Assembly (NCBI RefSeq): GCF_900155885.1
Contig: NZ_FTMB01000005.1
Location: forward strand, 62,001 to 126,000
Reading direction: 5' to 3'
DNA length: 64,000 nt
Source: Rhizobium sp. RU20A
GTDB taxonomy: Bacteria > Pseudomonadota > Alphaproteobacteria > Rhizobiales > Rhizobiaceae
A program made the position numbers and the translations under genes. Of the stretch, positions 36,919-44,991 are shown piece by piece. Position 1 is the stretch's first letter; each line of letters opens with the position of its first letter. The notes beneath the pieces are model-generated. The model saw only the letters and a program-made list of their open reading frames with translations. It did not search any database and had not been told where the DNA came from.

Positions 36919-37817
36919 TCCTCTACGGCACCAATCCGATTGCCTGGTCCAACGATGACGACCAGACGCTGGGCGCGCATATCAGCCTCGACCAGTGCCT
37001 GGACGAGACCGCCAAGATCGGTTTCGACGGCATCGAGAAGGGCCACAAGTTTCCGCAGGACCCTGATGGACTCAAGGCCGTGCTGGAGCCGCGGGGCCTG
37101 CGCTACGTTTCCGGCTGGCATTCGCTGAACCTTCTGACGAACTCCATCGAGGACGAGAAGAAGGCCATGCAGCCGGCACTCGATCTGCTCAAAGCCATGG
37201 GCTCGAAGGTCATCATCGTCTGCGAGACCTCGAACGCCATTCACGGCAATGACGATGTGGCACTTTCGCGCCGTCCGGTTCTGCCGGAAGCCGACTGGGC
37301 TACCTTCGGCGCCGGCGTCGAGGCGCTGGCGGCCTTTGCGGCCGAGCAGGGCGTCGCGCTCGTCTACCATCATCACATGGGCACAATCGTCGAGAGCGAA
37401 GACGAGATCGACCGCCTGATGGCGAACACCGGCCCGGCCGCCAAGCTCCTGCTCGACACCGGCCATTGCTGGTTCGGTGGCGGCAATCCCGAGCGTGTCG
37501 CACGCAAGCACATGGGCCGCGTCGGCCATATCCACGCCAAGAACGTGCGTGGCGCGATTGCCGAGCAGGTGCGCAGCGAAGGGCTTTCCTTCCTCGAGGG
37601 CGTGCGTCGCGGCGTCTTCACGGTTCCCGGCGACAGCGAGGGCGCGGTGGATTTCGAGCCGGTGCTGAAGGTCGCGGCCGAGCACGGCTATTCGGGCTGG
37701 GTGGTCATCGAGGCCGAGCAGGACCCCTCGGTGCGCAATCCGTTCGAGTACCAGAGCCTGGGGCTGACGTCGCTGAAGGCCTTTGCGAAGTCGGCGGGGC
37801 TCGATACGGGGGCGTGA
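36915..37817 (+). CDS. iolE: Inosose dehydratase
   Basis: A 300-residue xylose-isomerase-like barrel that dehydrates 2-keto-myo-inositol. Typical N-terminus [15 protein letters not shown], then [33 protein letters not shown]-type motif ([11 protein letters not shown]) and IEAEQDP near the end. ATG 36915 overlaps the iolD stop, so translation is coupled. The operon is interrupted after it by 412 bases holding three palindromic repeats before iolB. Confidence 0.96.
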   Translation: MILYGTNPIAWSNDDDQTLGAHISLDQCLDETAKIGFDGIEKGHKFPQDPDGLKAVLEPRGLRYVSGWHSLNLLTNSIEDEKKAMQPALDLLKAMGSKVIIVCETSNAIHGNDDVALSRRPVLPEADWATFGAGVEALAAFAAEQGVALVYHHHMGTIVESEDEIDRLMANTGPAAKLLLDTGHCWFGGGNPERVARKHMGRVGHIHAKNVRGAIAEQVRSEGLSFLEGVRRGVFTVPGDSEGAVDFEPVLKVAAEHGYSGWVVIEAEQDPSVRNPFEYQSLGLTSLKAFAKSAGLDTGA

Positions 37818-37826
37818 GCCTTTCAA

Positions 37827-37912
37827 CCGTCATCCTCGGGCTCGACCCGAGGATCCATGCTGCAAGCGCTGAGCTTGCAGGTGGATGGTCGGGTCAAGCC
37901 CGGCCATGACGG
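37827..37912. repeat. Palindromic intergenic repeat, copy 1
   Basis: Starts CCGTCATCCTCGGG and ends CCATGACGG, so the ends are inverted. Inner hairpins: CCTCGGG/CCCGAGG (37834-37852) and GCAAGC/GCTTGC (37862-37878). It matches the copy at 38042-38126 at most positions. This type of element is common between genes in Rhizobiales. Confidence 0.85.
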
Positions 37913-37954
37913 AGGGAGGGTACGTCCGCAAGGCCAAGTCTTTGGTCTGAAAAG

Positions 37955-38012
37955 TCCTCCCGGCCGCGCAGACGCGCGGCTGCTGGATCCCGGCTCGGGG
38001 GCCGGGATGACG
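37955..38012. repeat. Palindromic intergenic repeat, copy 2 (other subtype)
   Basis: Hairpins GCCGCGC/GCGCGGC (37963-37980) and CCCGGC/GCCGGG (37989-38006) ending ATGACG. It matches the right part of the repeat at 26871-26987, so it is a different subtype from its two neighbours. Confidence 0.75.
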
Positions 38013-38041
38013 CTGGTGGGGGAGTGGCGCATAACCAGGCG

Positions 38042-38126
38042 CCGTCATCCTCGGGCTCGACCCGAGGATTCATGCCGCAGACGCCGAGCTTGCCGATGGA
38101 TGGTCGGGCAAGCCAGACCATGACGG
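38042..38126. repeat. Palindromic intergenic repeat, copy 3
   Basis: Same subtype and orientation as copy 1: CCGTCATCC at the left, CCTCGGG/CCCGAGG hairpin, then a diverged centre (GCCGCAGACGCCGAGC instead of GCTGCAAGCGCTGAGC) and CCATGACGG at the right. With copies 1 and 2 it fills the 412-base gap between iolE and iolB; no gene is seen there. Confidence 0.85.
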
Positions 38127-38229
38127 AGAACGGGACGCTGTTGCGGTCGGGACCGCGCACGTTGCTTTACTGAAGTTCCACCGGCAACGGCCCAGCCGTC
38201 ACCCGGAGATGCCTTTCAAGGAGACACCC

Positions 38230-39039
38230 ATGGCCGATCTCTTGCGCAAACCTAAGGGCACCACCGGTAAGGTGCATTCGCTGACCCCGGCCGATGCCGG
38301 CTGGGGCTATGTCGGTTTCGGACTTTACCGTCTCAGGGCCGGCGAGCGTGCGGCGGAGGTCACCGGCGAGACGGAGGTCATCCTTGTGCTCGTTGAAGGT
38401 AAGGCAGAGTTTACGGCTGGCGGCAAGGATTTCGGCGAGCGGGGCGAGCGGATGAACGTGTTCGAGCGTATTCCGCCGCATTGCATCTACGTGCCGGCCG
38501 GCGCCGATTGGTCGGCGGTTGCGACCACCGACTGCACGCTCGCGGTCTGCACCGCGCCGGGCAAGCCGGGCCGCGAGGCGGCGGTGATCGGGCCGGAAGG
38601 CATCACGCTTGCCACACGCGGCAAGGATGCCAACACGCGCTACATCCACGCCATCGCAATGGAAGAGCGCGATGTGGCCGACAGCCTGCTCGTGACGGAG
38701 GTCTTCACGCCCACGGGAAACTGGTCGTCCTACCCGCCGCACCGGCATGACGAGGACAATTTCCCCGAGATGACCTATCTCGAGGAGACCTACTACCACC
38801 GACTGAACCCCGCGCAGGGCTTCGGCTTCCAGCGCGTCTTTACCGAGGACGGGTCGCTGGACGAGACGATGGCGGTTGCCGACCACGATCTGGTGCTGGT
38901 GCCGAAGGGGCATCACCCATGCGGCGTGCCGCATGGCTACGAAATGTATTACCTGAACGTGATGGCCGGGCCGCTGCGCAAATGGCGCTTCCAGAACCAT
39001 CCGGACCATGACTGGATCTACAGGCGCGATAATCCGTAA
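38230..39039 (+). CDS. iolB: 5-deoxy-glucuronate isomerase
   Basis: A 269-residue bicupin isomerase converting 5-deoxy-D-glucuronate to 5-dehydro-2-deoxy-D-gluconate, the IolC substrate. Metal-site sequences SSYPPHRHDEDNFPEMTYLEETYYHR and GHHPCGVPHGYEMYYLNVMAGP are visible in order. ATG 38230 has AAGGAG six bases upstream; an ATG seven codons earlier does not. Last of the core iol genes; iolA and the main inositol dehydrogenase are not in the window. Confidence 0.96.
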   Translation: MADLLRKPKGTTGKVHSLTPADAGWGYVGFGLYRLRAGERAAEVTGETEVILVLVEGKAEFTAGGKDFGERGERMNVFERIPPHCIYVPAGADWSAVATTDCTLAVCTAPGKPGREAAVIGPEGITLATRGKDANTRYIHAIAMEERDVADSLLVTEVFTPTGNWSSYPPHRHDEDNFPEMTYLEETYYHRLNPAQGFGFQRVFTEDGSLDETMAVADHDLVLVPKGHHPCGVPHGYEMYYLNVMAGPLRKWRFQNHPDHDWIYRRDNP

Positions 39040-39110
39040 GTCATTTCGAACCTTTTCTGCCGGGCGGGGAGGCCCGGTGGAAACGGACCATGATCGGGGA
39101 GGAGGAACCC

Positions 39111-40226
39111 ATGAAACCGCTTGGCGTCGGGCTGATCGGCACCGGCTACATGGGCAAGTGCCATGCGCTTGCCTGGAATGCTGTTGCTTCTGTCTTCGGA
39201 GAGGTGGCGCGTCCGCGTCTCATGCATCTGGCCGAGCGCGACGCGGCGCTTGCGGCGGAACGGGCGCGGGCCTTCGGCTTTGCGAAGTCGACGGGTGACT
39301 GGCGGGCGGTGATCGCCGATCCCGAGGTCGATGTCGTCTCCGTCACCACGCCGAATGCCTTCCATGCGGAAATGGCCATTGCGGCCCTTGAAGCGGGCAA
39401 GCATGTCTGGTGCGAAAAGCCGATGGCGCCGAAGCTTGCGGACGCCGAGCGCATGCTGGCGGCCGCGCGCGCCAGCGGGCGCGTCGCCATCATCGGCTAC
39501 AACTACATCCAGAACCCCGTCATCCGCCATATGGGCCGGCTGATCCGCGAGGGGGCGATCGGCGCCGTCACGCAGGCCCGCGTCGAGATGGACGAGGACT
39601 TCATGGCGGACCCGGCGGATCTCTTCTCGCTGAAGAGCGAGGCATCCTCGGGCTATGGCGCGCTTGACGATTTTGCCGTGCATCCGCTGTCGCTGCTCAA
39701 GGTTCTGGTCGGCGATGTCGAGGCAGTGATTGCCGACATGGGCAAGCCCTATGCTGACCGGCCGACGGCGGATGGCGGCCGGCGCACTGTCGAAAACCAC
39801 GACATGGCGAGCATCCTGATGCGCCTTGCGGGCGGCGTGCCCGGTGTGATGGTGGTGAACCGCGCCGCCTTCGGCCGGAAGGGCCGCATCGCCGTGCAGA
39901 TCTATGGCTCGGCGGGTGCGATCCTCTACGATCAGGAGCGCATGAACGAGTTCCAGCTGTACCAGCACGCCGGACGCGCGGAGGAACGGGGTTTCCGCAC
40001 CGTGCTGACGGCGCCGCATCATGCGCCCTACGACCGGTTCGTTCCGGCGCCCGGCCATGGCCTCGGCTTCAACGAGTTGAAGATAATCGAATGCCGGGAG
40101 CTGCATGCCGCTATCGCCGGCCAGCCCTTCACCGCGCTGACCTTCGAGCAGGGTATCCGCATCGAGCGGACCGTGCATGCGATGGCTGAGAGCCATGCCG
40201 AACGGCGGTGGGTGGACGTCGCCTGA
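39111..40226 (+). CDS. Gfo/Idh/MocA-family oxidoreductase, probable inositol dehydrogenase-type
   Basis: A 371-residue NAD(P)-dependent dehydrogenase. The N-terminal Rossmann motif GLIGTGYMGKCHA, the conserved EKP (VWCEKPMAPK, Lys for catalysis), and the YNYIQNP and DDFAVHPL motifs of the family are present. It begins 71 bases after iolB, with GGAGGAGG just upstream, so it is the last gene of the iol operon. In Sinorhizobium a homologous gene beside iolCDEB is linked to use of inositol stereoisomers, from memory. Oxidation of scyllo- or chiro-inositol is the likely role. Confidence 0.9.
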   Translation: MKPLGVGLIGTGYMGKCHALAWNAVASVFGEVARPRLMHLAERDAALAAERARAFGFAKSTGDWRAVIADPEVDVVSVTTPNAFHAEMAIAALEAGKHVWCEKPMAPKLADAERMLAAARASGRVAIIGYNYIQNPVIRHMGRLIREGAIGAVTQARVEMDEDFMADPADLFSLKSEASSGYGALDDFAVHPLSLLKVLVGDVEAVIADMGKPYADRPTADGGRRTVENHDMASILMRLAGGVPGVMVVNRAAFGRKGRIAVQIYGSAGAILYDQERMNEFQLYQHAGRAEERGFRTVLTAPHHAPYDRFVPAPGHGLGFNELKIIECRELHAAIAGQPFTALTFEQGIRIERTVHAMAESHAERRWVDVA

Positions 40227-40241
40227 TCTCCCGCCTTCGGC

Positions 40242-40910
40242 TCAGTCGTCCGAGTAACGCTCCTCGCGCCACGGATCGCCGCGCATGTGGTAGCCGTTGC
40301 GCTCCCAGTAGCCGGCCTTGTCGGCGGGGATGAACTGGATTTCGCGCAGCCATTTGGCGCTCTTCCAGAGATAGAGATGCGGCACGATGAGGCGCATGGG
40401 GCCGCCATGTTCCGTGCTGATCGGTTCGCCCTCCCAATGGGTGGCGAGGATGGCGTCGTCGGCGGCGAAATCGGCGAGCGGCAGATTGGTCGTATAACCG
40501 TCGAAGCTCGTCAGCAGCACGTGGGTGGCGTTCTCGGTCGGCATGGCGAGGTCGAGCAGGTCATGCGTTGACACGCCCTGCCAGCGATTGTCGTAGCGCG
40601 ACCACGTCGTCACGCAATGCATGTCTGAGACGAAGGTCGATGTCGGCAGGGCGTTGAACTGATCCCAGTTCAGCGACAGGCGGTTTTCCACGGCGCCGGT
40701 GACGTCGAGCCGCCAGGCGGAAAGCGGAATCTGCGGCTGGACGCCGAGATCGAGCACCGGCCAGTTCTTGACGAGATGCTGGCCGGGCGGCAGGCGCTCG
40801 GTCTCCGGGCGGCTGATGCGGCCCGTGAGGAACTTGCCGTCGCGCGCCCAGGCCCGCTTGGTGCGGGTCAGTTTGCTGTCTTCGGGCGTCGTGGCGTCGT
40901 CTTCGCTCAT
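40242..40910 (-). CDS. Sulfite-oxidase-like molybdopterin protein
   Basis: A 222-residue protein with the oxidoreductase molybdopterin domain: Cys99 (SDMHCVTTWSRYDNRWQG), the probable Mo ligand, FDGYTTNLP, HGGPMRLIVPHLYLWKSAKWL and the end WERNGYHMRGDPWREERY. It lacks a Tat signal and a dimerisation domain, so it is the short cytoplasmic type found in many rhizobia. Its substrate is not known. Start ATG 40910 rather than 40916, since GGAG is eight bases upstream of the former. Convergent with the iol operon. Confidence 0.87.
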   Translation of the reverse strand: MSEDDATTPEDSKLTRTKRAWARDGKFLTGRISRPETERLPPGQHLVKNWPVLDLGVQPQIPLSAWRLDVTGAVENRLSLNWDQFNALPTSTFVSDMHCVTTWSRYDNRWQGVSTHDLLDLAMPTENATHVLLTSFDGYTTNLPLADFAADDAILATHWEGEPISTEHGGPMRLIVPHLYLWKSAKWLREIQFIPADKAGYWERNGYHMRGDPWREERYSDD

Positions 40911-41050
40911 GCGCATGTCTCCATGGCTCTGGTTCTTAGCGGACCCTGTCCTGAAATATAGGCCATCGCGCCAAAGCCGAAAGCCCTTTCGTGTGGCCTG
41001 TTCCGCAGGGGACAGCGCGAGGGCGGAGCATGTGCGATTGTCGGGTCACT

Positions 41051-41069
41051 GGATGAGACGGGCTCATCC
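41051..41069. promoter_or_regulatory. Inverted repeat upstream of the small secreted peptide gene
   Basis: GGATGAG (41051-41057) and CTCATCC (41063-41069) with a 5-base centre, 26-44 bases before the ATG at 41095. It may be an operator or a hairpin in the 5' leader. Confidence 0.4.
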
Positions 41070-41094
41070 GAAACCGACACAAAGGACCCCAGCC

Positions 41095-41271
41095 ATGCGC
41101 AAGATCGTTCTCTCCACCGTCATCGCCGCCTTCGCCGCCCTCTCCTTCGCCGCCCCCTCCCAGGCCGGCTACTACAGCTACGACTACCAGCCGGTCTGCC
41201 ACATCAAGAAGATCAAGACCTGGGACCACTACGGCAACCTCGTCATCAAGAAGATCAAGGTCTGCAAGTAA
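41095..41271 (+). CDS. Small secreted cysteine-containing peptide, 58 aa
   Basis: Not recognised by name. A 58-residue precursor with a clear Sec signal (MRKIVLSTVIAAFAALSFA) and probable cleavage after Ala24 (PSQA|G). The mature ~34 residues are rich in Tyr and Lys with two Cys (35 and 57) that could form one disulfide, and near-repeats IKKIK at both ends of TWDHYGNLV. Strongly basic. AAAGGA precedes the ATG. Similar tiny periplasmic proteins exist in rhizobia, but their function is unknown to me. Confidence 0.75.
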   Translation: MRKIVLSTVIAAFAALSFAAPSQAGYYSYDYQPVCHIKKIKTWDHYGNLVIKKIKVCK

Positions 41272-41290
41272 CGCTGATCGATCAAGGCGC

Positions 41291-41334
41291 GAAACGGCGC
41301 GGCGGGGTTTCCCGGCCGCGCCTTTCGCCGTTTC
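41291..41334. terminator. Bidirectional hairpin between convergent genes
   Basis: Outer arms GAAACGGCG (41291-41299) and CGCCGTTTC (41326-41334), and inside them GGCGCGG (41296-41302) and CCGCGCC (41316-41322) as an alternative pairing. There is no long T-run, so it is a less certain terminator. Its right end overlaps the last codons of the amidohydrolase gene. Confidence 0.55.
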
Positions 41335-42502
41335 AGGCCTTGCGGGCGAGGAAGGTTTCGGCAAGCTCCGTCCAGAAGGCGGCGCCGATCGGCAGAAGGT
41401 CGTCGTTGAAATCATAGGCGGGGTGGTGCAGCGGCTTTTCCTCGCCCGTCACGCGGCTGCCGAGGAAGAAGTAACTGCCAGGCACTGCGCGCAGCATATA
41501 GGCGAAATCCTCACTGCCCATGTAGGGGCGGGCGAGGTCGACGACGTTTTCCGCCCCTGCAAAGCGCGCCGCCACGCCGCGCAGGAAGTCCGTCTCGGCG
41601 GTGTGGTTGATCGTGGCGTCGTAGCTGCGCTCGTAATCGACGGTGGCGCGCATGCCGAAACTCTCTGCCTGCGCCTCGGCGATCAGGCGGATGCGGCGTT
41701 CGAGTTCGTCGCGGACCTTGGGGTTGAAGGAGCGGATGCCGACGACGATCTCAACCCTTTCCGGGATGATGTTGCTGGCCGAGCCGCCGTGGAAGGAGCC
41801 GACGGTGATGACGGTCGGATCCTGCGGATCGATGTTGCGCGAGACGATCGTCTGAAGGGCCATGACGATGGAGGCGCCGCAGACGATGGGGTCGGCTGTC
41901 TCCTGCGGCTCGGCGCCGTGGCCGCCGCGGCCGTGCACGGTGATGCGGGCCTCGTCGACGGCGGCCATGATCGGCCCGTCGCGCAGCGCGAATTGCCCGA
42001 AGGGCAGGCCGGGCTCGTTGTGGAGCGCAAAGACGGCGTCGCAGGGAAATCTGGTGAACAGGCCTTCCTCGACCATGATCTTCGCGCCGCCGACATTCTC
42101 CTCCGCCGGCTGGAAGATCAGATGCACGGTGCCCTCGAAATTGCGTCGCTCGGCGATCATCCGGGCCGCACCGAGCAGCATGGCGGTGTGCCCATCATGG
42201 CCGCAGGCATGCATCTTGCCGGGGATGGTGCTGGCATAGTCGCGGCCCGTCTCCTCGTGAATCGGCAGGGCGTCCATGTCGGCGCGGATGCCGATCGAGC
42301 GACCGGCCCCGTTGGTGAGGGTGGCGACGAGGCCGGTGCGGGCAAGGCCGCGCGTGACGGTGTAGCCGAGCGCCTCCAGCTGGGCAGCGACGACGGCGGA
42401 GGTCCGCTCTTCCTCAAGGCCGAGTTCGGGATGGGCGTGCAGATCGCGGCGCATGGCGATCATCTCCGGCACGGCATTGGTCAGTTCGGGCAGGCGGGTC
42501 AT
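41333..42502 (-). CDS. M20-family metallo-amidohydrolase
   Basis: A 389-residue zinc hydrolase of the M20 family (hippurate hydrolase/N-acyl-amino-acid amidohydrolase type): MRRDLHAHPELG, HACGHDGHTAML with two metal ligands, PAEENVGGAKIM, HGRGGHGAEP at the lid domain and PYMGSEDFAY. It removes an acyl group from an N-acyl amino acid or cleaves an amide. The start is one base after the permease stop, so it is co-translated with a basic amino acid importer; an acylated arginine or related compound is the likely substrate. Confidence 0.92.
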   Translation of the reverse strand: MTRLPELTNAVPEMIAMRRDLHAHPELGLEEERTSAVVAAQLEALGYTVTRGLARTGLVATLTNGAGRSIGIRADMDALPIHEETGRDYASTIPGKMHACGHDGHTAMLLGAARMIAERRNFEGTVHLIFQPAEENVGGAKIMVEEGLFTRFPCDAVFALHNEPGLPFGQFALRDGPIMAAVDEARITVHGRGGHGAEPQETADPIVCGASIVMALQTIVSRNIDPQDPTVITVGSFHGGSASNIIPERVEIVVGIRSFNPKVRDELERRIRLIAEAQAESFGMRATVDYERSYDATINHTAETDFLRGVAARFAGAENVVDLARPYMGSEDFAYMLRAVPGSYFFLGSRVTGEEKPLHHPAYDFNDDLLPIGAAFWTELAETFLARKA

Positions 42503-42503
42503 G

Positions 42504-43388
42504 TCAGACACCCCGTGTCGGTATCCGGTTCTCGAGCGCCCGGAAGGCGACGACGAGAATGCCGGTGAGGCAGCAATAAATGGCGGCGAGCAGCAGGAGC
42601 GGCTCGTAGGTGAGGAAGGTCTCCTGCCGCACGCGCGAGATGACGGCGTAGACGTCGATGACGGTGATGGTGGCAACCAGCGGCGTCGACTTCAGTTGCA
42701 GCACCGTCTCGCCGGCCAGCGTCGGCAGGGCGCGGTGGACAGCCCGCGGCAACCAGATGCGGCGAAAGAGCGTGAAACGGCCCATGCCATAGGCGCGGCC
42801 CGCCTCCAACTCGCCGGCCGGGATGCCGGCAAAGGCGCCGCGCATGACCTCGCCCTCATAGGCGGCGAAGGAGATGGTCAGGGCCGCGAGCCCGTAGGGC
42901 CAGGACTGGCGGAGATAGGGCCACAGGAAGGATGAGCGGATCTCCGGATACTGCGCGAAGATCGAGCCGAGGCCGTAATAGAGCAGCCAGAGCTGCAGCA
43001 GCAGCGGCGTGCCGCGGATCAGCGTGCAGAAGGCCTGCGCTGCCCGCTTCAATGGCCAGGGGCCTGTAACCTGCACGAGCCCCAGCGGCACCGCAAGCAG
43101 GAAGCCGAGGCCGGCGGAGGCAAAGAGCATGATCAGCGTCACGACAATGCCGGAGCCGATGCGCGGCAGGTAGCCGGGCAGCCAGTCCCAGCGCATCAGA
43201 AGCGCCATGGCGAGGATGGCGCCGGCAAAGATCAGCATCAGCACGATGCGGTGCGGCACCAGCAGCGCCTTTAGTGCACTGCTTTCAGGAGCGGCGGGCA
43301 TGATGGCGGCCACATGGTCGCGGGCATCGGGAGCGCCGGGCTCCGGCGGCATGTCCGCCTTGGGGGATGGGGCGTTGGAACTGCTCAT
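42504..43388 (-). CDS. Polar amino acid ABC transporter permease (HisM-like)
   Basis: A 294-residue inner-membrane permease. A hydrophilic ~40-residue N-terminal extension precedes five or six TM segments; the family's interaction loop is seen as EVMRGAFAGIPAGELEAGRAYGMG, followed by RRIWLPRAVHRALP, and FCTLIRGTPLLLQLWLLYY earlier. Overlaps the other permease gene by four bases (ATGA). It forms the membrane channel of a HisJQMP-type importer, substrate probably arginine, ornithine or a derivative. Confidence 0.93.
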   Translation of the reverse strand: MSSSNAPSPKADMPPEPGAPDARDHVAAIMPAAPESSALKALLVPHRIVLMLIFAGAILAMALLMRWDWLPGYLPRIGSGIVVTLIMLFASAGLGFLLAVPLGLVQVTGPWPLKRAAQAFCTLIRGTPLLLQLWLLYYGLGSIFAQYPEIRSSFLWPYLRQSWPYGLAALTISFAAYEGEVMRGAFAGIPAGELEAGRAYGMGRFTLFRRIWLPRAVHRALPTLAGETVLQLKSTPLVATITVIDVYAVISRVRQETFLTYEPLLLLAAIYCCLTGILVVAFRALENRIPTRGV

Positions 43389-44122
43389 GCCACCTCCGGG
43401 AAACCGCGCCGGGCGCGCCGCTCGATGAGGGCGATGAGGCCGTTCGAGACCAAAGTCAGCAACAGGTAGAGCACGCCGGCGGCAACGAAGAACAGCATGT
43501 AGTGCTTCGTGGTGCCGGCCGCCTGCCGCGTGACCAGCGTCAGCTCGCTGAAGCCGACGACGGCCAGAAGCGCGGTGTCCTTGGTGGCGATCAGCCAGAG
43601 ATTGGCCAAGCCGGGAATGGCGTAGGGCAGCATGGCCGGCAGAGTGATGCGCCGCAGCATCTGCACCGGCGCCATGCCATAGGCGCGGGCCGCCTCCATC
43701 TGTCCCGAGGGTACGGCCTTGATCGCGCCGCGCAGCACCTCGGTCGAATAGGCACCCTGCACGACGCCGATGACGAAGATGCCGGCGGCAAGGCCGCTGA
43801 TGTCGATGGGCGGGTAGCCGGCAAGGGCGAGCACCTGGTTCACGCCGTCCGTGCCCGCGTAGTAAAGGAGCAGGATCAGCACCAGTTCCGGAACGGCGCG
43901 CACGAGGGTGGTGTAAATCTCCAGCAGGTCGCGCGTGATCGGCCCGCCATAGAGCTTGCCGAAGGCACCGCCGACGCCCAGCAGGAGGCCGAGCGAATAG
44001 CCGCCGATGGCGATCTGGATGGAATTGACGAAGCCGGCCAGCAGCACACCGCCCCAGCCCGGGGCGGAAAAGGCAAGCAGGCTCCAGTCAATCAGGCTTG
44101 AGGCATCGGCGGCCATGCGCAT
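43385..44122 (-). CDS. Polar amino acid ABC transporter permease (HisQ-like)
   Basis: A 245-residue permease with the same architecture: LVRAVPELVLILLLYY, then the EAA-type loop STEVLRGAIKAVPSGQMEAARAYGM and RRITLPAMLPYAIPGL. It pairs with the HisM-like permease. An ATG two codons downstream (44116) is also possible, as AAGGA lies a few bases upstream of both. The binding-protein gene precedes it by 53 bases. Confidence 0.93.
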   Translation of the reverse strand: MRMAADASSLIDWSLLAFSAPGWGGVLLAGFVNSIQIAIGGYSLGLLLGVGGAFGKLYGGPITRDLLEIYTTLVRAVPELVLILLLYYAGTDGVNQVLALAGYPPIDISGLAAGIFVIGVVQGAYSTEVLRGAIKAVPSGQMEAARAYGMAPVQMLRRITLPAMLPYAIPGLANLWLIATKDTALLAVVGFSELTLVTRQAAGTTKHYMLFFVAAGVLYLLLTLVSNGLIALIERRARRGFPEVA

Positions 44123-44175
44123 CTATCCTTTCACGAAAAGGAAGGCGGCGGGGTCACCCCCGCCGCATCGAGCCG

Positions 44176-44955
44176 TCATTCGCCGTAGATGTTGAAGTCG
44201 AAGTACTTCTTGGAGAAGGCGTCATAGGTGCCATTGGCGCGGATCGCCTTGATGGCGGCGTTGATCTTTTCCTTCAGCGCCGTGTCTTCCTTGCGCAGGC
44301 CGACGCCAACGCCGGCACCGAGGATGACGGGATCATCGGCGACATTGCCCTTCATCTCGCAGCAGGCCTTGCCCTGCTCGCTGTCCAGGAAGGCTTCGAG
44401 CGTGATGGAATCGGCCTGGACGGCATCGAGGCGGCCGGCGGCGAGATCCTGGTTGGCCTCGTCCTGTGTCTGATATTCCTTGATTTCGGCGGCCGTGGAG
44501 AAGTGCTTCTTGGCGTAGTCGGCATGGATCGTCGATGCCTGGACGCCGAGGATCTTGCCGGCAAGGCCTTCGGGCGTGGCTTCGAAGGGGACGCCCTTGG
44601 CGCCGATCACGGCGGTCGGGGTGTTGTAGTACTTGTCGGAGAAGTCGATGGTCTTCTTGCGCTCGTCGGTGATCGACATGGAGCCGATGATCATGTCGAT
44701 CTTCTTGCTCGTCAATGCCGGAATGATGCCGTCCCAGGCGACGGGGGTGATCACGCAGTCGAGCTTGGCTTCGGCGCAGATCGCCTTCTGGAAATCCACT
44801 TCCCAGCCCACCCAGTTGCCGTTGGCATCCGGCGAGGTGAAGGGCGGGTAGGGCTCGGCGGCAAAGCCGACCTTGACCTGTTCGGCCTTGGCACCGGCAG
44901 TGCTGGCAAGGGCGGCGAGGAGCGCCAGTGCGCAGATCGAAAGAGCTTTCTTCAT
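44176..44955 (-). CDS. Polar amino acid ABC transporter substrate-binding protein
   Basis: A 259-residue periplasmic protein of the HisJ/ArgT/OccT family. The signal peptide is MKKALSICALALLAALASTAGAKA, with cleavage after about residue 24. The mature N-terminus (KVGFAAEPYPPFTSPDANGNW) and SMSITDERKKTIDFSDKYY are typical of lysine/arginine/ornithine and opine binding proteins. Two neighbouring cysteines (GKACCEM) are as in relatives. AAAGGA precedes ATG. It defines the substrate: a basic amino acid or opine is likely, not proven. Confidence 0.93.
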   Translation of the reverse strand: MKKALSICALALLAALASTAGAKAEQVKVGFAAEPYPPFTSPDANGNWVGWEVDFQKAICAEAKLDCVITPVAWDGIIPALTSKKIDMIIGSMSITDERKKTIDFSDKYYNTPTAVIGAKGVPFEATPEGLAGKILGVQASTIHADYAKKHFSTAAEIKEYQTQDEANQDLAAGRLDAVQADSITLEAFLDSEQGKACCEMKGNVADDPVILGAGVGVGLRKEDTALKEKINAAIKAIRANGTYDAFSKKYFDFNIYGE

Positions 44956-44991
44956 GATGCTTTCCTTTCTCGGGAGGTCGGTGGCGTAACG

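Noticed and set aside
37827-38126. Possible CRISPR array from repeated units
   Set aside because: Only three imperfect palindromic units of two subtypes, with no uniform spacers and no cas genes.
40699-41271. Longer version (190 codons) of the small secreted peptide
   Set aside because: The extra N-terminal part lies antisense to the sulfite-oxidase-like gene; the Sec signal peptide and ribosome site place the start at 41095.
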